Positions 1 through 5,727 are shown, numbered from the stretch's first letter. The stretch: DNA of 6,155 nt from Flavobacteriaceae bacterium (GCA_015493405.1 WGDF01000196.1:1-6155), one strand, 5' to 3'. Notes: generated by a model from the letters alone, not told the origin. A program made the numbers and translations.

Positions 1-651
1 GGCTGCTTTTTGATCTTTTGCTACCTTTTGTTTCATATAATCGTTAAAAACCTTAACAGCATCAAATTTTTTGGCGGCTTTGCCTTTTCTAATAATCGTC
101 ACTTTTTGTATGGTATCTCCTTTTCTGATTTTTTGTTCCACATCCAAGCCTTTAACCGTATAACCGAATACACTATAATGGCCATCTAAAAACGGCGTAT
201 CAGCCAAAGTGATAAAGAACTGACTCCCGTTGGTATCAGGTTTATTTTCGCGTGCCATAGATACAGCACCTTTGGTATGTTTTAAATCGGAAATTTCATT
301 TTTAAATTGATACCCCGGACCACCTTGTCCGTTTCCGTCAGGATCACCACCTTGAATGACAAAATCGTTTTGTGCACCGGTTGCTTTACTCACAACACGA
401 TGAAAGGTCAAACCATCGTAAAAATGTTTACCTTTATAAGCCTCTTTGACATAAGGATTGGTTCCTTCGGCTAAAGTTACAAAATTAGCAACGGTTACGG
501 GTGCTTTATCCGGACGCAATTGCAATAAAATATCGCCCTTTTTGGTTTGCAATTCAGCATACAAACCTTCTTTTAAATCAGGATATTTGGATGATTTACA
601 TCCGGAAAATCCCAATAATAATACTAATAAAATCAAACTGATTCGTTTCAT
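1..651 (-). CDS. Cyclophilin-type peptidyl-prolyl cis-trans isomerase, lipoprotein (3' end off the left edge)
   Basis: The 217 visible residues begin at ATG 651 and stay open to the window edge, so the C-terminus is missing. Residues 1-18 form a lipoprotein signal peptide: MKR, a Leu/Ile-rich core, then FSGC with Cys18 as the lipidation site, so the protein is probably membrane-anchored outside the cytoplasm. The cyclophilin domain covers about residues 33-190. Recognisable blocks are FHRV (82-85, catalytic Arg85), QGGDP (100-104), GGPGYQFKNE (110-119), GAVSMA (128-133), NGSQFFIT (141-148) and FLDGHYSVFG (154-163). Phe154 stands where human cyclophilin A has Trp121, as is common in bacteria. 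About six extra residues lie between FHRV and QGGDP. By family it catalyses prolyl isomerisation during folding of exported proteins. The start lies 2 nt beyond the gldI stop, so it is co-transcribed and probably translationally coupled with gldI. The family call is secure; the client proteins are unknown. Confidence 0.93.
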   Translation of the reverse strand, partial: MKRISLILLVLLLGFSGCKSSKYPDLKEGLYAELQTKKGDILLQLRPDKAPVTVANFVTLAEGTNPYVKEAYKGKHFYDGLTFHRVVSKATGAQNDFVIQGGDPDGNGQGGPGYQFKNEISDLKHTKGAVSMARENKPDTNGSQFFITLADTPFLDGHYSVFGYTVKGLDVEQKIRKGDTIQKVTIIRKGKAAKKFDAVKVFNDYMKQKVAKDQKAA

Positions 652-653
652 AA

Positions 654-1202
654 TTACTTTGTTTTTTGTTTATCTATTTTTAAAATTTTAAGTGTCATAA
701 TCAAAGGAATATTTGTGCCTATTTTTTTTTCATCACCATGGAAACCATAGGCCGCATTTGAAGGCAAAATAAATACTGCAATTTCACCTGTTTTGAGCAA
801 CTTAACCGCTTCGCGAAAGCCTCGAAAATAATTTTCATGATCAACCCAATAGGTTTTTTGACCGATAGAATCGGCACTGTATATAATGTGATGACTTAAA
901 TCACTCAATTCGTAATTAAGCAAAACTTTATCTCCGGCTTGAGCTGTTTTATTGGCCTGCTTATTTTGCTTGACATAATAATACCAAAAACCATGTCCCG
1001 AATCGATATAATGATGCATACTATCTTGTGCCATCATTTTTTTGATATAAGTTTCCTCACGCTGATTGAGTTCTTTATTATGCCGAACAGAAGACATATC
1101 AACCGTTTGCTTGCGGTGTCGTATCGGTTCTCTCACAGACTGATTATTGTTCTTACAAGATAAAAACAATAAGATGACAATAAGACTTATAATTCTATTC
1201 AT
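654..1202 (-). CDS. gldI: GldI: FKBP-like gliding-motility lipoprotein
   Basis: This 182-residue protein has a lipoprotein signal (MNRIISLIVILLFLSC, Cys16 lipidated). A charged helical stretch (about 40-65) follows, then a GFWYYY segment (71-76), and an FKBP-type domain at about 88-176 ending in TNIPLIMTLKILKI. Length, layout and the GFWYYY block fit GldI of gliding Flavobacteriia, a lipoprotein needed for gliding and usually grouped with type IX secretion functions; this is recalled family knowledge, not a database hit. The FKBP core is only partly conserved. AYG (Tyr152, like FKBP12 Tyr82) is present, but the loop matching FKBP12 FDSS reads IYSA and the RGW Trp is Phe129, so isomerase activity may be weak. 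The start lies inside the end of nrnA (8-nt overlap), and a second lipoprotein isomerase gene follows 2 nt after the stop. The family is fairly sure; presence of the gene does not prove motility. Confidence 0.88.
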   Translation of the reverse strand: MNRIISLIVILLFLSCKNNNQSVREPIRHRKQTVDMSSVRHNKELNQREETYIKKMMAQDSMHHYIDSGHGFWYYYVKQNKQANKTAQAGDKVLLNYELSDLSHHIIYSADSIGQKTYWVDHENYFRGFREAVKLLKTGEIAVFILPSNAAYGFHGDEKKIGTNIPLIMTLKILKIDKQKTK

Positions 1203-2229
1203 TTGCGTGGGATAAATGAGATGTAAATTCAGGCAATTTTTCTAAAAATAATTGAACGGCCTCATCTAATCCGGCTTTGGTCCTACCACCGGCCGCATTA
1301 CGATGGCCACCGCCGTTAAAATATTTTTTAGCAAATTCATTGGCAGGGAATTGTCCTTTAGATCTAAAAGAAATACGAACACCTTCATCATCATTCTCTA
1401 AAAACAAAACGGCAAAATCTGCTTCTTTGAGTGACAAGCCATAATTGACAAAACCTTCAGTATCCCCTTTTTGATAATGATATTTATGCAAATCGGCTTT
1501 ACTCAAAGCGATATAAGCTGTTTTATAAGCTTTTAGAAAAACCAGTTTATGAAGGGCTTCACCCAGCAAATGCAATTTGTCCAATGAAAAAGAATCATAA
1601 ATTTTGATTTGAATGGCATTGTGGTCAATTCCTTTCTCCATTAAGTCAGCGGCAATCCGCATCGTATGAGGTGTTGTATTGGGGAATTTGAAAGAGCCCG
1701 TATCCGTCATGATACCGGTATAAAGCGCCGTTGCCATATCTTTATCAATCAAATCTTGACCACCTAAGGCCGTAATAAAGTCGAAAACCATCTCGCTGGT
1801 TGAGCTTTTGTGGGAATCTGAAAATTGAAATTTGGCATATTCAGTTGGCTCCAAATGGTGATCAATCATAATAAATGTGGGATCATCAAGACTTTTTAAA
1901 AAATTGCCCATATTTTGACCGGTTCGCGTCAAATCATTAAAATCCAGCGTGAAAATCAGTTCTGATTGCCTCAAAACCTGTTGTGCCTTAGAAACGGCTG
2001 CTTCATAAATCAAAACCTGATGAACACCCGGCAACCATTTTAAATAATTGGGCATTTCATTCGGTGAGATCAAGGTAACATTAAGCCCTTTTTTTTCTAA
2101 AAATGCTTTTAAAGCCAAACCGGAACCAAGCGCATCCCCATCGGGATTACGATGTATCACAAGACTTACCTTACGATTAGGTATCAATAATTTCTTTAAA
2201 TCTTCAATTTGTTGGGCCATTAAAATCAT
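1195..2229 (-). CDS. nrnA: DHH/DHHA1 phosphoesterase, NrnA-type nanoRNase / pAp phosphatase
   Basis: The 344-residue protein carries the full motif set of the family. These are HRNPDGDA (26-33), the metal-binding Asp of TLDFND (94-99), the DHH signature MIDHH (121-125), TDTGSF (175-180), and the DHHA1 substrate-binding GGGHRNAAGG (306-315) near the C-terminus. Length is normal for NrnA (about 310-345). By homology it is a cytoplasmic Mn-dependent phosphoesterase that degrades 2-5-nt RNAs and removes the 3' phosphate of pAp, linking RNA turnover and sulfur metabolism. Two starts are possible, ATG 2229 and ATG 2220 (341 residues). The first has AAAA just upstream. The second gives the more usual distance to HRNPDGD and would leave a less extreme leader if the promoter at 2240-2269 is used. 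The gene follows the GAF gene by 36 nt, and its last 8 nt overlap gldI. Confidence 0.94.
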   Translation of the reverse strand: MILMAQQIEDLKKLLIPNRKVSLVIHRNPDGDALGSGLALKAFLEKKGLNVTLISPNEMPNYLKWLPGVHQVLIYEAAVSKAQQVLRQSELIFTLDFNDLTRTGQNMGNFLKSLDDPTFIMIDHHLEPTEYAKFQFSDSHKSSTSEMVFDFITALGGQDLIDKDMATALYTGIMTDTGSFKFPNTTPHTMRIAADLMEKGIDHNAIQIKIYDSFSLDKLHLLGEALHKLVFLKAYKTAYIALSKADLHKYHYQKGDTEGFVNYGLSLKEADFAVLFLENDDEGVRISFRSKGQFPANEFAKKYFNGGGHRNAAGGRTKAGLDEAVQLFLEKLPEFTSHLSHANE

Positions 2230-2239
2230 TTTTAAATCA

Positions 2240-2269
2240 CAAAAATACTAAATAATCGGGAATAGCTAA
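2240..2269 (-). promoter_or_regulatory. Possible internal promoter for nrnA-gldI-cyclophilin
   Basis: On the minus strand TATTTTTG (2247-2240) matches the Bacteroidota -7 consensus TAnnTTTG, with TTA (2269-2267) 19 nt upstream in place of the usual -33 TTG. It sits at the end of the GAF gene. It would start transcription about 5 nt before ATG 2229 or about 15 nt before ATG 2220. The -33 part is poor and the background is AT-rich, so this may be chance. Confidence 0.3.
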
Positions 2270-2739
2270 GTTAAGGTCTCGGCTATTTTTTTATTGAGCC
2301 ATTCTAAAAAAACAATATCCTCATCTGAAAAGGGATTTTTGATATGAGAATCTATATCAATCTGACCTATATTTTGACCATTTTTAAACAATGGTACCAC
2401 TATTTCCGATTTTACATCGAGACTGCAAGCGATATAATTATCTTGTGCTTGCACATCGGGAACTACAAAATTTTGATTGGAAACAGCTACTTGTCCACAG
2501 ATTCCCTGACCAAATGAAATTTGCACATGCTCCGTTGGCATACCGGCAAAAGCCTTTAAATATAACTTTTGAGTCTCAATTTGTCCAAAATAAAAGCCGA
2601 CCCAATCATAATACGGCACACGATTTTGCAACAAAATACAGACCTTATTTAAATATTCTTCGGAGGTCTGTTGAGAACTTAAAATATTTTCTATATCTGA
2701 TTTTAAGGCTGTAAATAATTGTTTTTTGTCTAATGGCAT
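2266..2739 (-). CDS. GAF-domain protein, probable free-methionine-(R)-sulfoxide reductase (fRMsr/MsrC-like)
   Basis: This 157-residue single-domain protein is essentially one GAF domain and lacks a signal peptide, so it is cytoplasmic. It shares the layout of E. coli MsrC: WVGFYF (46-51), GQGICGQVA (78-86), NYIACS (101-106), SEIVVPL (111-117), IGQIDIDS (124-131) and FSDED (137-141). fRMsr enzymes reduce free methionine-R-sulfoxide with Cys chemistry, recycled by thioredoxin. Cys81 and Cys105 match E. coli Cys94 and Cys118. The position matching E. coli Cys84 is His71, so one of the three usual cysteines is absent (Cys34 is elsewhere). The start at 2739 gives the expected length and lies about 14 nt after a predicted transcription start. 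It is probably the first gene of the operon running through nrnA and gldI. The fold is sure; the enzymatic role is inferred, and a plain ligand-binding GAF protein is the alternative. Confidence 0.85.
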   Translation of the reverse strand: MPLDKKQLFTALKSDIENILSSQQTSEEYLNKVCILLQNRVPYYDWVGFYFGQIETQKLYLKAFAGMPTEHVQISFGQGICGQVAVSNQNFVVPDVQAQDNYIACSLDVKSEIVVPLFKNGQNIGQIDIDSHIKNPFSDEDIVFLEWLNKKIAETLT

Positions 2740-2758
2740 GGCCGATTCTTTAACGATT

Positions 2759-2788
2759 CAAAAATAAAGATAACTTAAAGATTTTCAG
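2759..2788 (-). promoter_or_regulatory. Promoter of the GAF-nrnA-gldI-cyclophilin operon
   Basis: The minus strand reads TATTTTTG at 2766-2759, a full match to TAnnTTTG. CTG at 2788-2786 lies 19 nt further upstream, two of three bases of the -33 TTG within the usual 17-23-nt spacing. The leader to ATG 2739 would be about 14 nt, similar to the ndk promoter on the other side of the gap. Confidence 0.5.
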
Positions 2789-2829
2789 AGTATCTTAATA
2801 TAAATTTAACGAATGGCTTAAATTGATTT

Positions 2830-2839
2830 CCAGCCTAAA
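2830..2839 (+). repeat. Target-site duplication, left copy (10 bp)
   Basis: CCAGCCTAAA lies directly against the left terminal repeat of the element at 2840. It is identical, in the same orientation, to 3136-3145 against the right end. This is the pattern left by staggered-cut transposition. Confidence 0.85.
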
Positions 2840-2857
2840 CAGGGCAAACGCACCATA
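2840..2857 (+). repeat. Left terminal inverted repeat of the MITE
   Basis: This 18-bp arm is the exact reverse complement of 3118-3135. It starts CAGGG at the outer edge and abuts the 10-bp direct repeat. Confidence 0.88.
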
Positions 2858-2928
2858 TTTGTTTTATTCAAGAATTTTATCAAATTTTAATATAGCCAAA
2901 GATAATGACTTGCCAATTCCTTAATATC

Positions 2929-2955
2929 AGCCCCGTAAGAGCGTCTCGTTTGTAG
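2929..2955 (+). repeat. Internal inverted repeat of the MITE, left arm
   Basis: The 27 bases match the reverse complement of 3071-3097 at 24 positions; both arms share AGCCCCGTA at one end and CGTTTGTAG at the other. The three differences remove the perfect GCCCC/GGGGC hairpin kept in the right arm, so the left arm has decayed. Confidence 0.8.
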
Positions 2956-3029
2956 CAAGATGAATTAATGATATCCAATAGATCCGTAGGAATAACCTGT
3001 AACATTGATTATTGACAATTTTTCAGGTC

Positions 3030-3042
3030 GCCCCGATGGGGC
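3030..3042. repeat. GCCCC-GAT-GGGGC hairpin inside the MITE
   Basis: A perfect 5-bp GC stem with a 3-nt loop sits in the centre of the element. It resembles the hairpin at 3084-3096 and the two at 5990-6002 and 6041-6053. Confidence 0.6.
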
Positions 3043-3070
3043 TTTATGGGATTTAATAACATTTTATCCA

Positions 3071-3097
3071 CTACAAACGGGACGCCCCTACGGGGCT
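3071..3097 (-). repeat. Internal inverted repeat of the MITE, right arm
   Basis: This arm pairs with 2929-2955 (24 of 27 positions) and itself contains a perfect GCCCC-TAC-GGGGC hairpin at 3084-3096. Confidence 0.8.
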
Positions 3098-3117
3098 AAA
3101 ATAAATATTTTATTTTT

Positions 3118-3135
3118 TATGGTGCGTTTGCCCTG
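3118..3135 (-). repeat. Right terminal inverted repeat of the MITE
   Basis: TATGGTGCGTTTGCCCTG is the exact reverse complement of 2840-2857. It ends directly against the right copy of the 10-bp direct repeat. Confidence 0.88.
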
Positions 3136-3145
3136 CCAGCCTAAA
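3136..3145 (+). repeat. Target-site duplication, right copy (10 bp)
   Basis: This is a second exact copy of CCAGCCTAAA, between the right end of the element and the ndk promoter. The -33 TTG of that promoter starts 5 nt later. Confidence 0.85.
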
Positions 3146-3150
3146 ACCTA

Positions 3151-3184
3151 TTGGGTCAATTTTTCATAAAAAAATGTATATTTG
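3151..3184 (+). promoter_or_regulatory. ndk promoter (Bacteroidota type)
   Basis: TTG at 3151-3153 and TATATTTG at 3177-3184 match the -33 TTG and -7 TAnnTTTG elements with 23-nt spacing, the upper end of the usual range. Transcription would start near 3189-3191, giving a leader of about 18 nt rich in A. The region before ATG 3208 (ATAAACA) has no Shine-Dalgarno site, as is normal in this phylum. Confidence 0.65.
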
Positions 3185-3207
3185 CAATAAATAAAAATAT
3201 ATAAACA

Positions 3208-3630
3208 ATGTCAGGAAACATTACCTTTACTATGATTAAGCCCGATGCAGTTGAAAACGGGCATATCGGCGCTATTTTGGATAAAATAAACAAAGCCGGT
3301 TTTAAAATTGTCGCCATGAAAATGACACAATTGTCTAAAAGAGATGCTGAAAAATTTTATGAAATTCATAAAGAAAGACCCTTTTTTGGCGAATTGGTGG
3401 CTTTTATGACTCGTGGTCCTATTGTTGCAGCTATATTGAAAAAAGAAAATGCAGTTGAAGATTTCAGATCATTCATTGGTTCAACCAATCCGGCTGAAGC
3501 AGCTCCCGGCACCATCAGAAATTTATATGCCACTTCTATTGGCGAAAATGCCATTCACGGTTCAGACAGTGATGAAAATGCGCTTATTGAAGCTTCTTTT
3601 CATTTTGCCGGACGAGAAATTTTTGAATAA
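3208..3630 (+). CDS. ndk: Nucleoside diphosphate kinase
   Basis: The 140-residue protein has the usual length of the bacterial enzyme and all core motifs. TMIKPDAV (8-15) carries Lys11, Tyr51 sits in the [12 protein letters not shown] block (49-60), and TRGP is at 68-71. [14 protein letters not shown] (91-104) ends in Arg104, and NAIHGSDS (114-121) holds Asn114 and the phospho-accepting His117. It moves the gamma phosphate of NTPs, normally ATP, onto NDPs through a phosphohistidine and so balances the NTP and dNTP pools in the cytoplasm. It ends with a short [10 protein letters not shown] tail typical of the family. It is a single-gene transcript with its own promoter just upstream and an intrinsic terminator 30 nt after the stop, converging on rpsA. 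The MITE insertion lies 72 bp before the start codon. No key residue is missing. Confidence 0.97.
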   Translation: MSGNITFTMIKPDAVENGHIGAILDKINKAGFKIVAMKMTQLSKRDAEKFYEIHKERPFFGELVAFMTRGPIVAAILKKENAVEDFRSFIGSTNPAEAAPGTIRNLYATSIGENAIHGSDSDENALIEASFHFAGREIFE

Positions 3631-3659
3631 GCAAAATATAAATTTTTTATAAGATATAA

Positions 3660-3688
3660 AAAGGCCACTTTAAGAGAGTGGCTTTTTT
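3660..3688 (+). terminator. Intrinsic terminator of ndk
   Basis: GCCACT (3664-3669) pairs with AGTGGC (3677-3682) around a 7-nt loop. The stem extends outward through a G-T pair and A-T pairs, and a run of six T follows at 3683-3688. It begins 30 nt after the ndk stop. The flanking A run would also give a U tract on the minus strand. Confidence 0.85.
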
Positions 3689-3709
3689 ATATAGTATCTA
3701 TTTAGTCAT

Positions 3710-3740
3710 AAAAAAGCCGGTCGAAACGACCGGCTTTTTT
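3710..3740 (-). terminator. Intrinsic terminator of rpsA (symmetrical, bidirectional)
   Basis: GCCGGTCG (3716-3723) and CGACCGGC (3727-3734) form a perfect 8-bp GC-rich stem with a 3-nt loop, flanked by A runs on the left and T runs on the right. On the minus strand the U tract comes 25 nt or more after the rpsA stop at 3766. On the plus strand it gives ndk a second stop signal, so read-through between the convergent genes should be low in both directions. Confidence 0.9.
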
Positions 3741-3765
3741 CAAATAGAATTTGGAATTGCTAGAC

Positions 3766-5598
3766 TTATTTGCCTTTTTCCATATCTTTTTTCAATTGTG
3801 CCAAAGCATCTAAATCACCTAAAGTTGATTTTTGTTCACTTTCCATTTTAGCTTTGTTTTCTTTCACAATTCTCGCTTCTTCTTCTTTGTAAGTTGCAGT
3901 ATGTGAAGCCACAATTTTTTGGGCATCTTTATCAAACTCAATCACTTTGAATTTGGCAACTTCGCCTTTTTTCAATTTGGCACCATCTTCTTTCATCATC
4001 AAACGACCGGGCGTAAAGGCTTCTACCTCTCCGTCTAATAAAACAGTTGCACCTTTTCCGGCAGCTTCTTTAACTTCACCTTCGTGTTCAGTGCCTACAC
4101 CAAATTTATCAGCATAAGTATCCCAAACATTTTCTTGTAATTGTTTTAAGCCTAAACTCAATTTACGACCGTCTTTATCGACATCTAAAACAATAACTTC
4201 AACTTCATCGCCGATATTTAAAACATCAGACGGGTGTTTAACACGTTTGTTCCAAGTTAAATCAGAAATATAAATTAGTCCGTCAACACCTTCTTCGAGT
4301 TCTACAAACGCTCCAAAGTTCGTGAAATTACGAACAATACCTTTGTGTTTCGAACCAACCGGATATTTTTTCTCAATATCAGCCCAAGGGTCAGGAGTTA
4401 ATTGTTTCATTCCCAAAGACATTTTACGTTCTTCGCGATCTAATGACAAGACTACGGCTTCGACATCTTCTCCTTCTTTTACAAAATCTTGTGCAGAACG
4501 TAAGTGTGTGCTCCAAGACATTTCAGAAACGTGGATTAAACCTTCAACACCGGGTTCAACTTCAACAAAAGCACCATAATCTGCTATAACTGAAACTCTT
4601 CCTTTAACTTTATCACCAACTTTCAAATTTTCATCCAAATTATCCCAAGGATGGGCCTCTAATTGTTTCAAACCAAGTTGGATACGTGATTTTTTCTCAT
4701 CAAAATCAAGAATAACCACTTTTAAAGTGTCATCTAAATTGACCACTTCGCTCGGATGATTAATGCGTTTCCAAGCCAAATCTGTAATGTGAATTAAACC
4801 GTCAATACCACCTAAATCTACAAATACACCATAAGAAGTAATGTTTTTGACGACACCTTCAATAACTTGGCCTTTTTCTAATTGAGAAATGATTTCACGT
4901 TTTTGTTCCTCAAGATCCGCTTCAATAAGCGCTTTATGAGAAACCACAACATTTTTGAACTCAGGATTAATTTTTACAATTTTAAATTCCATAGTTTTAC
5001 CCACGTATTGATCGTAATCACGAATAGGTTTAACATCAATTTGAGAACCCGGCAAGAAAGCTTCAATTCCAAATACATCGACAATCATACCACCTTTGGT
5101 TCGAGCTTTGACATAGCCTTTTACGATTTCATCATTGGCTAAGGCTTCATTAACACGTTCCCAAGCTTTAAGCTGACGGGCACGTTTGTGAGACAATAAC
5201 AATTGCCCGTTTTTGTCTTCTTTACGAACGACCATTACCTCTACGGTATCACCGACTTTTAAATCGGGATTGTATCGAAATTCATTTCTCGGTAATACAC
5301 CTTCAGATTTTGAATTAATGTCAATGATTACATCGCGGTCTGTAATAGCAATAACAGTCCCTTCAATAACTTCATTTTCATCAAGAACTTTAATTTTTTC
5401 TTCGACCAATTTTTCGAACGCTAAAAGCTTATCATCTTTGATTGGTTCGATTCCTTGTTCGTAAGCCTCCCAATTAAATTCTTCTAAAAATTTTTGGGGA
5501 TCTTGTTCTTGAACTTCTTCTTGTTTTTGCACCTCGGGTGCCTCATTTTGCGCAACTTCTTGAGCTTGCACTTCTTTGTTTTGTTGTTCTTCAGCCAT
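3766..5598 (-). CDS. rpsA: 30S ribosomal protein S1
   Basis: The 610-residue protein contains six S1 (OB-fold RNA-binding) repeats at about 75-137, 155-222, 243-311, 328-399, 414-485 and 501-567. Repeats 3-5 are the most regular (G-V/A-F-V-x(5-8)-G-L-I-H/Y), each followed by a phrase like LGLKQL; repeats 1, 2 and 6 are diverged, as in other S1 proteins. Residues 1-35 are a Glu/Gln/Val-rich low-complexity leader with no obvious fold, and the tail after 570 is charged and helical. S1 binds mRNA and brings it to the 30S subunit. Start 5598 is the first in-frame ATG with a normal MAEE beginning; A at -3 and -6 and no Shine-Dalgarno site fit the phylum. The gene stands alone: structured leader and promoter upstream, strong terminator downstream, no cmk gene visible beside it. 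Confidence 0.96.
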   Translation of the reverse strand: MAEEQQNKEVQAQEVAQNEAPEVQKQEEVQEQDPQKFLEEFNWEAYEQGIEPIKDDKLLAFEKLVEEKIKVLDENEVIEGTVIAITDRDVIIDINSKSEGVLPRNEFRYNPDLKVGDTVEVMVVRKEDKNGQLLLSHKRARQLKAWERVNEALANDEIVKGYVKARTKGGMIVDVFGIEAFLPGSQIDVKPIRDYDQYVGKTMEFKIVKINPEFKNVVVSHKALIEADLEEQKREIISQLEKGQVIEGVVKNITSYGVFVDLGGIDGLIHITDLAWKRINHPSEVVNLDDTLKVVILDFDEKKSRIQLGLKQLEAHPWDNLDENLKVGDKVKGRVSVIADYGAFVEVEPGVEGLIHVSEMSWSTHLRSAQDFVKEGEDVEAVVLSLDREERKMSLGMKQLTPDPWADIEKKYPVGSKHKGIVRNFTNFGAFVELEEGVDGLIYISDLTWNKRVKHPSDVLNIGDEVEVIVLDVDKDGRKLSLGLKQLQENVWDTYADKFGVGTEHEGEVKEAAGKGATVLLDGEVEAFTPGRLMMKEDGAKLKKGEVAKFKVIEFDKDAQKIVASHTATYKEEEARIVKENKAKMESEQKSTLGDLDALAQLKKDMEKGK

Positions 5599-5716
5599 GC
5601 TGATTTAATTTTTGTATTTCATTTTAACCGGAATAACTATGGTAAATTAAAATGAAAGTTGTTTATCATTTGATTTACAAGTATTTCGCTATCCTATTCC
5701 GTCTTACACATAGCGC
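5599..5716 (-). promoter_or_regulatory. Structured 5' leader of rpsA, possible autoregulatory pseudoknot
   Basis: Three complementary pairs occur in the transcribed leader (plus-strand coordinates). CGCTAT 5687-5692 pairs with ATAGCG 5710-5715, a 5' hairpin. The loop segment TATTCCG 5695-5701 pairs with CGGAATA 5629-5635 near the start codon. GTAAAT 5642-5647 pairs with ATTTAC 5673-5678, continuing as AAATGA 5650-5655 with TCATTT 5666-5671. The second pair crosses the first, so both together form a pseudoknot. S1 represses its own translation in E. coli, so a similar role is plausible here, but it is inferred from base pairing alone. A 5-codon reading frame MKYKN (5622-5605) ends 6 nt before the rpsA start. 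Confidence 0.45.
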
Positions 5717-5719
5717 CTG

Positions 5720-5727
5720 CAAAAATA
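5720..5727 (-). promoter_or_regulatory. -7 element of the probable rpsA promoter
   Basis: The minus strand reads TATTTTTG, a full TAnnTTTG match, at the edge of a very AT-rich block (5722-5767). No clear TTG lies 17-23 nt upstream. A start 4-6 nt later would place the CGCTAT stem at the very 5' end of the transcript. Confidence 0.45.

Larger units (their letters stand above)
2840..3135. mobile_element. MITE-like non-autonomous transposable element, 296 bp
   Basis: The element is bounded by perfect 18-bp inverted repeats (CAGGGCAAACGCACCATA at 2840-2857 and its reverse complement at 3118-3135) and flanked by a perfect 10-bp direct repeat of host sequence. Inside lies a second inverted repeat of 27 positions with 24 matches (2929-2955 with 3071-3097), a 71-nt left spacer, a central 115 nt, and a 20-nt right spacer. 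No reading frame of useful length exists, so it must be moved by a transposase encoded elsewhere. Ends beginning CAGGG with a duplication of about 10 bp are compatible with ISAs1- or IS4-type transposases, but I cannot assign the family from one copy. It accounts for most of the gap between the GAF gene and ndk and leaves both predicted promoters intact. Perfect ends and duplication suggest a fairly recent insertion. Confidence 0.85.

Noticed and set aside
458..691. Plus-strand frame across the cyclophilin start and gldI end.
   Set aside because: It is antisense to two strongly supported lipoprotein genes, and its translation resembles no known protein.
2261..2287. Inverted repeat AATAGC/GCTATT with a T run at the end of the GAF gene, as a terminator.
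   Set aside because: The stem is only 6 AT-rich pairs with a 15-nt loop, and the T run is on the plus strand, where no gene needs ending. The operon is more likely continuous.
2840..3135. CRISPR array or attC-type site in the repeat-rich gap.
   Set aside because: The repeats are inverted pairs at the ends of one unit, not regularly spaced direct repeats, and no integrase or cas gene is present.
3366..3554. Minus-strand open frame inside ndk; similar opposite-strand frames lie within gldI, nrnA, the GAF gene and rpsA.
   Set aside because: They are shadows of well-supported genes, show no recognisable protein features and have no promoter of their own.
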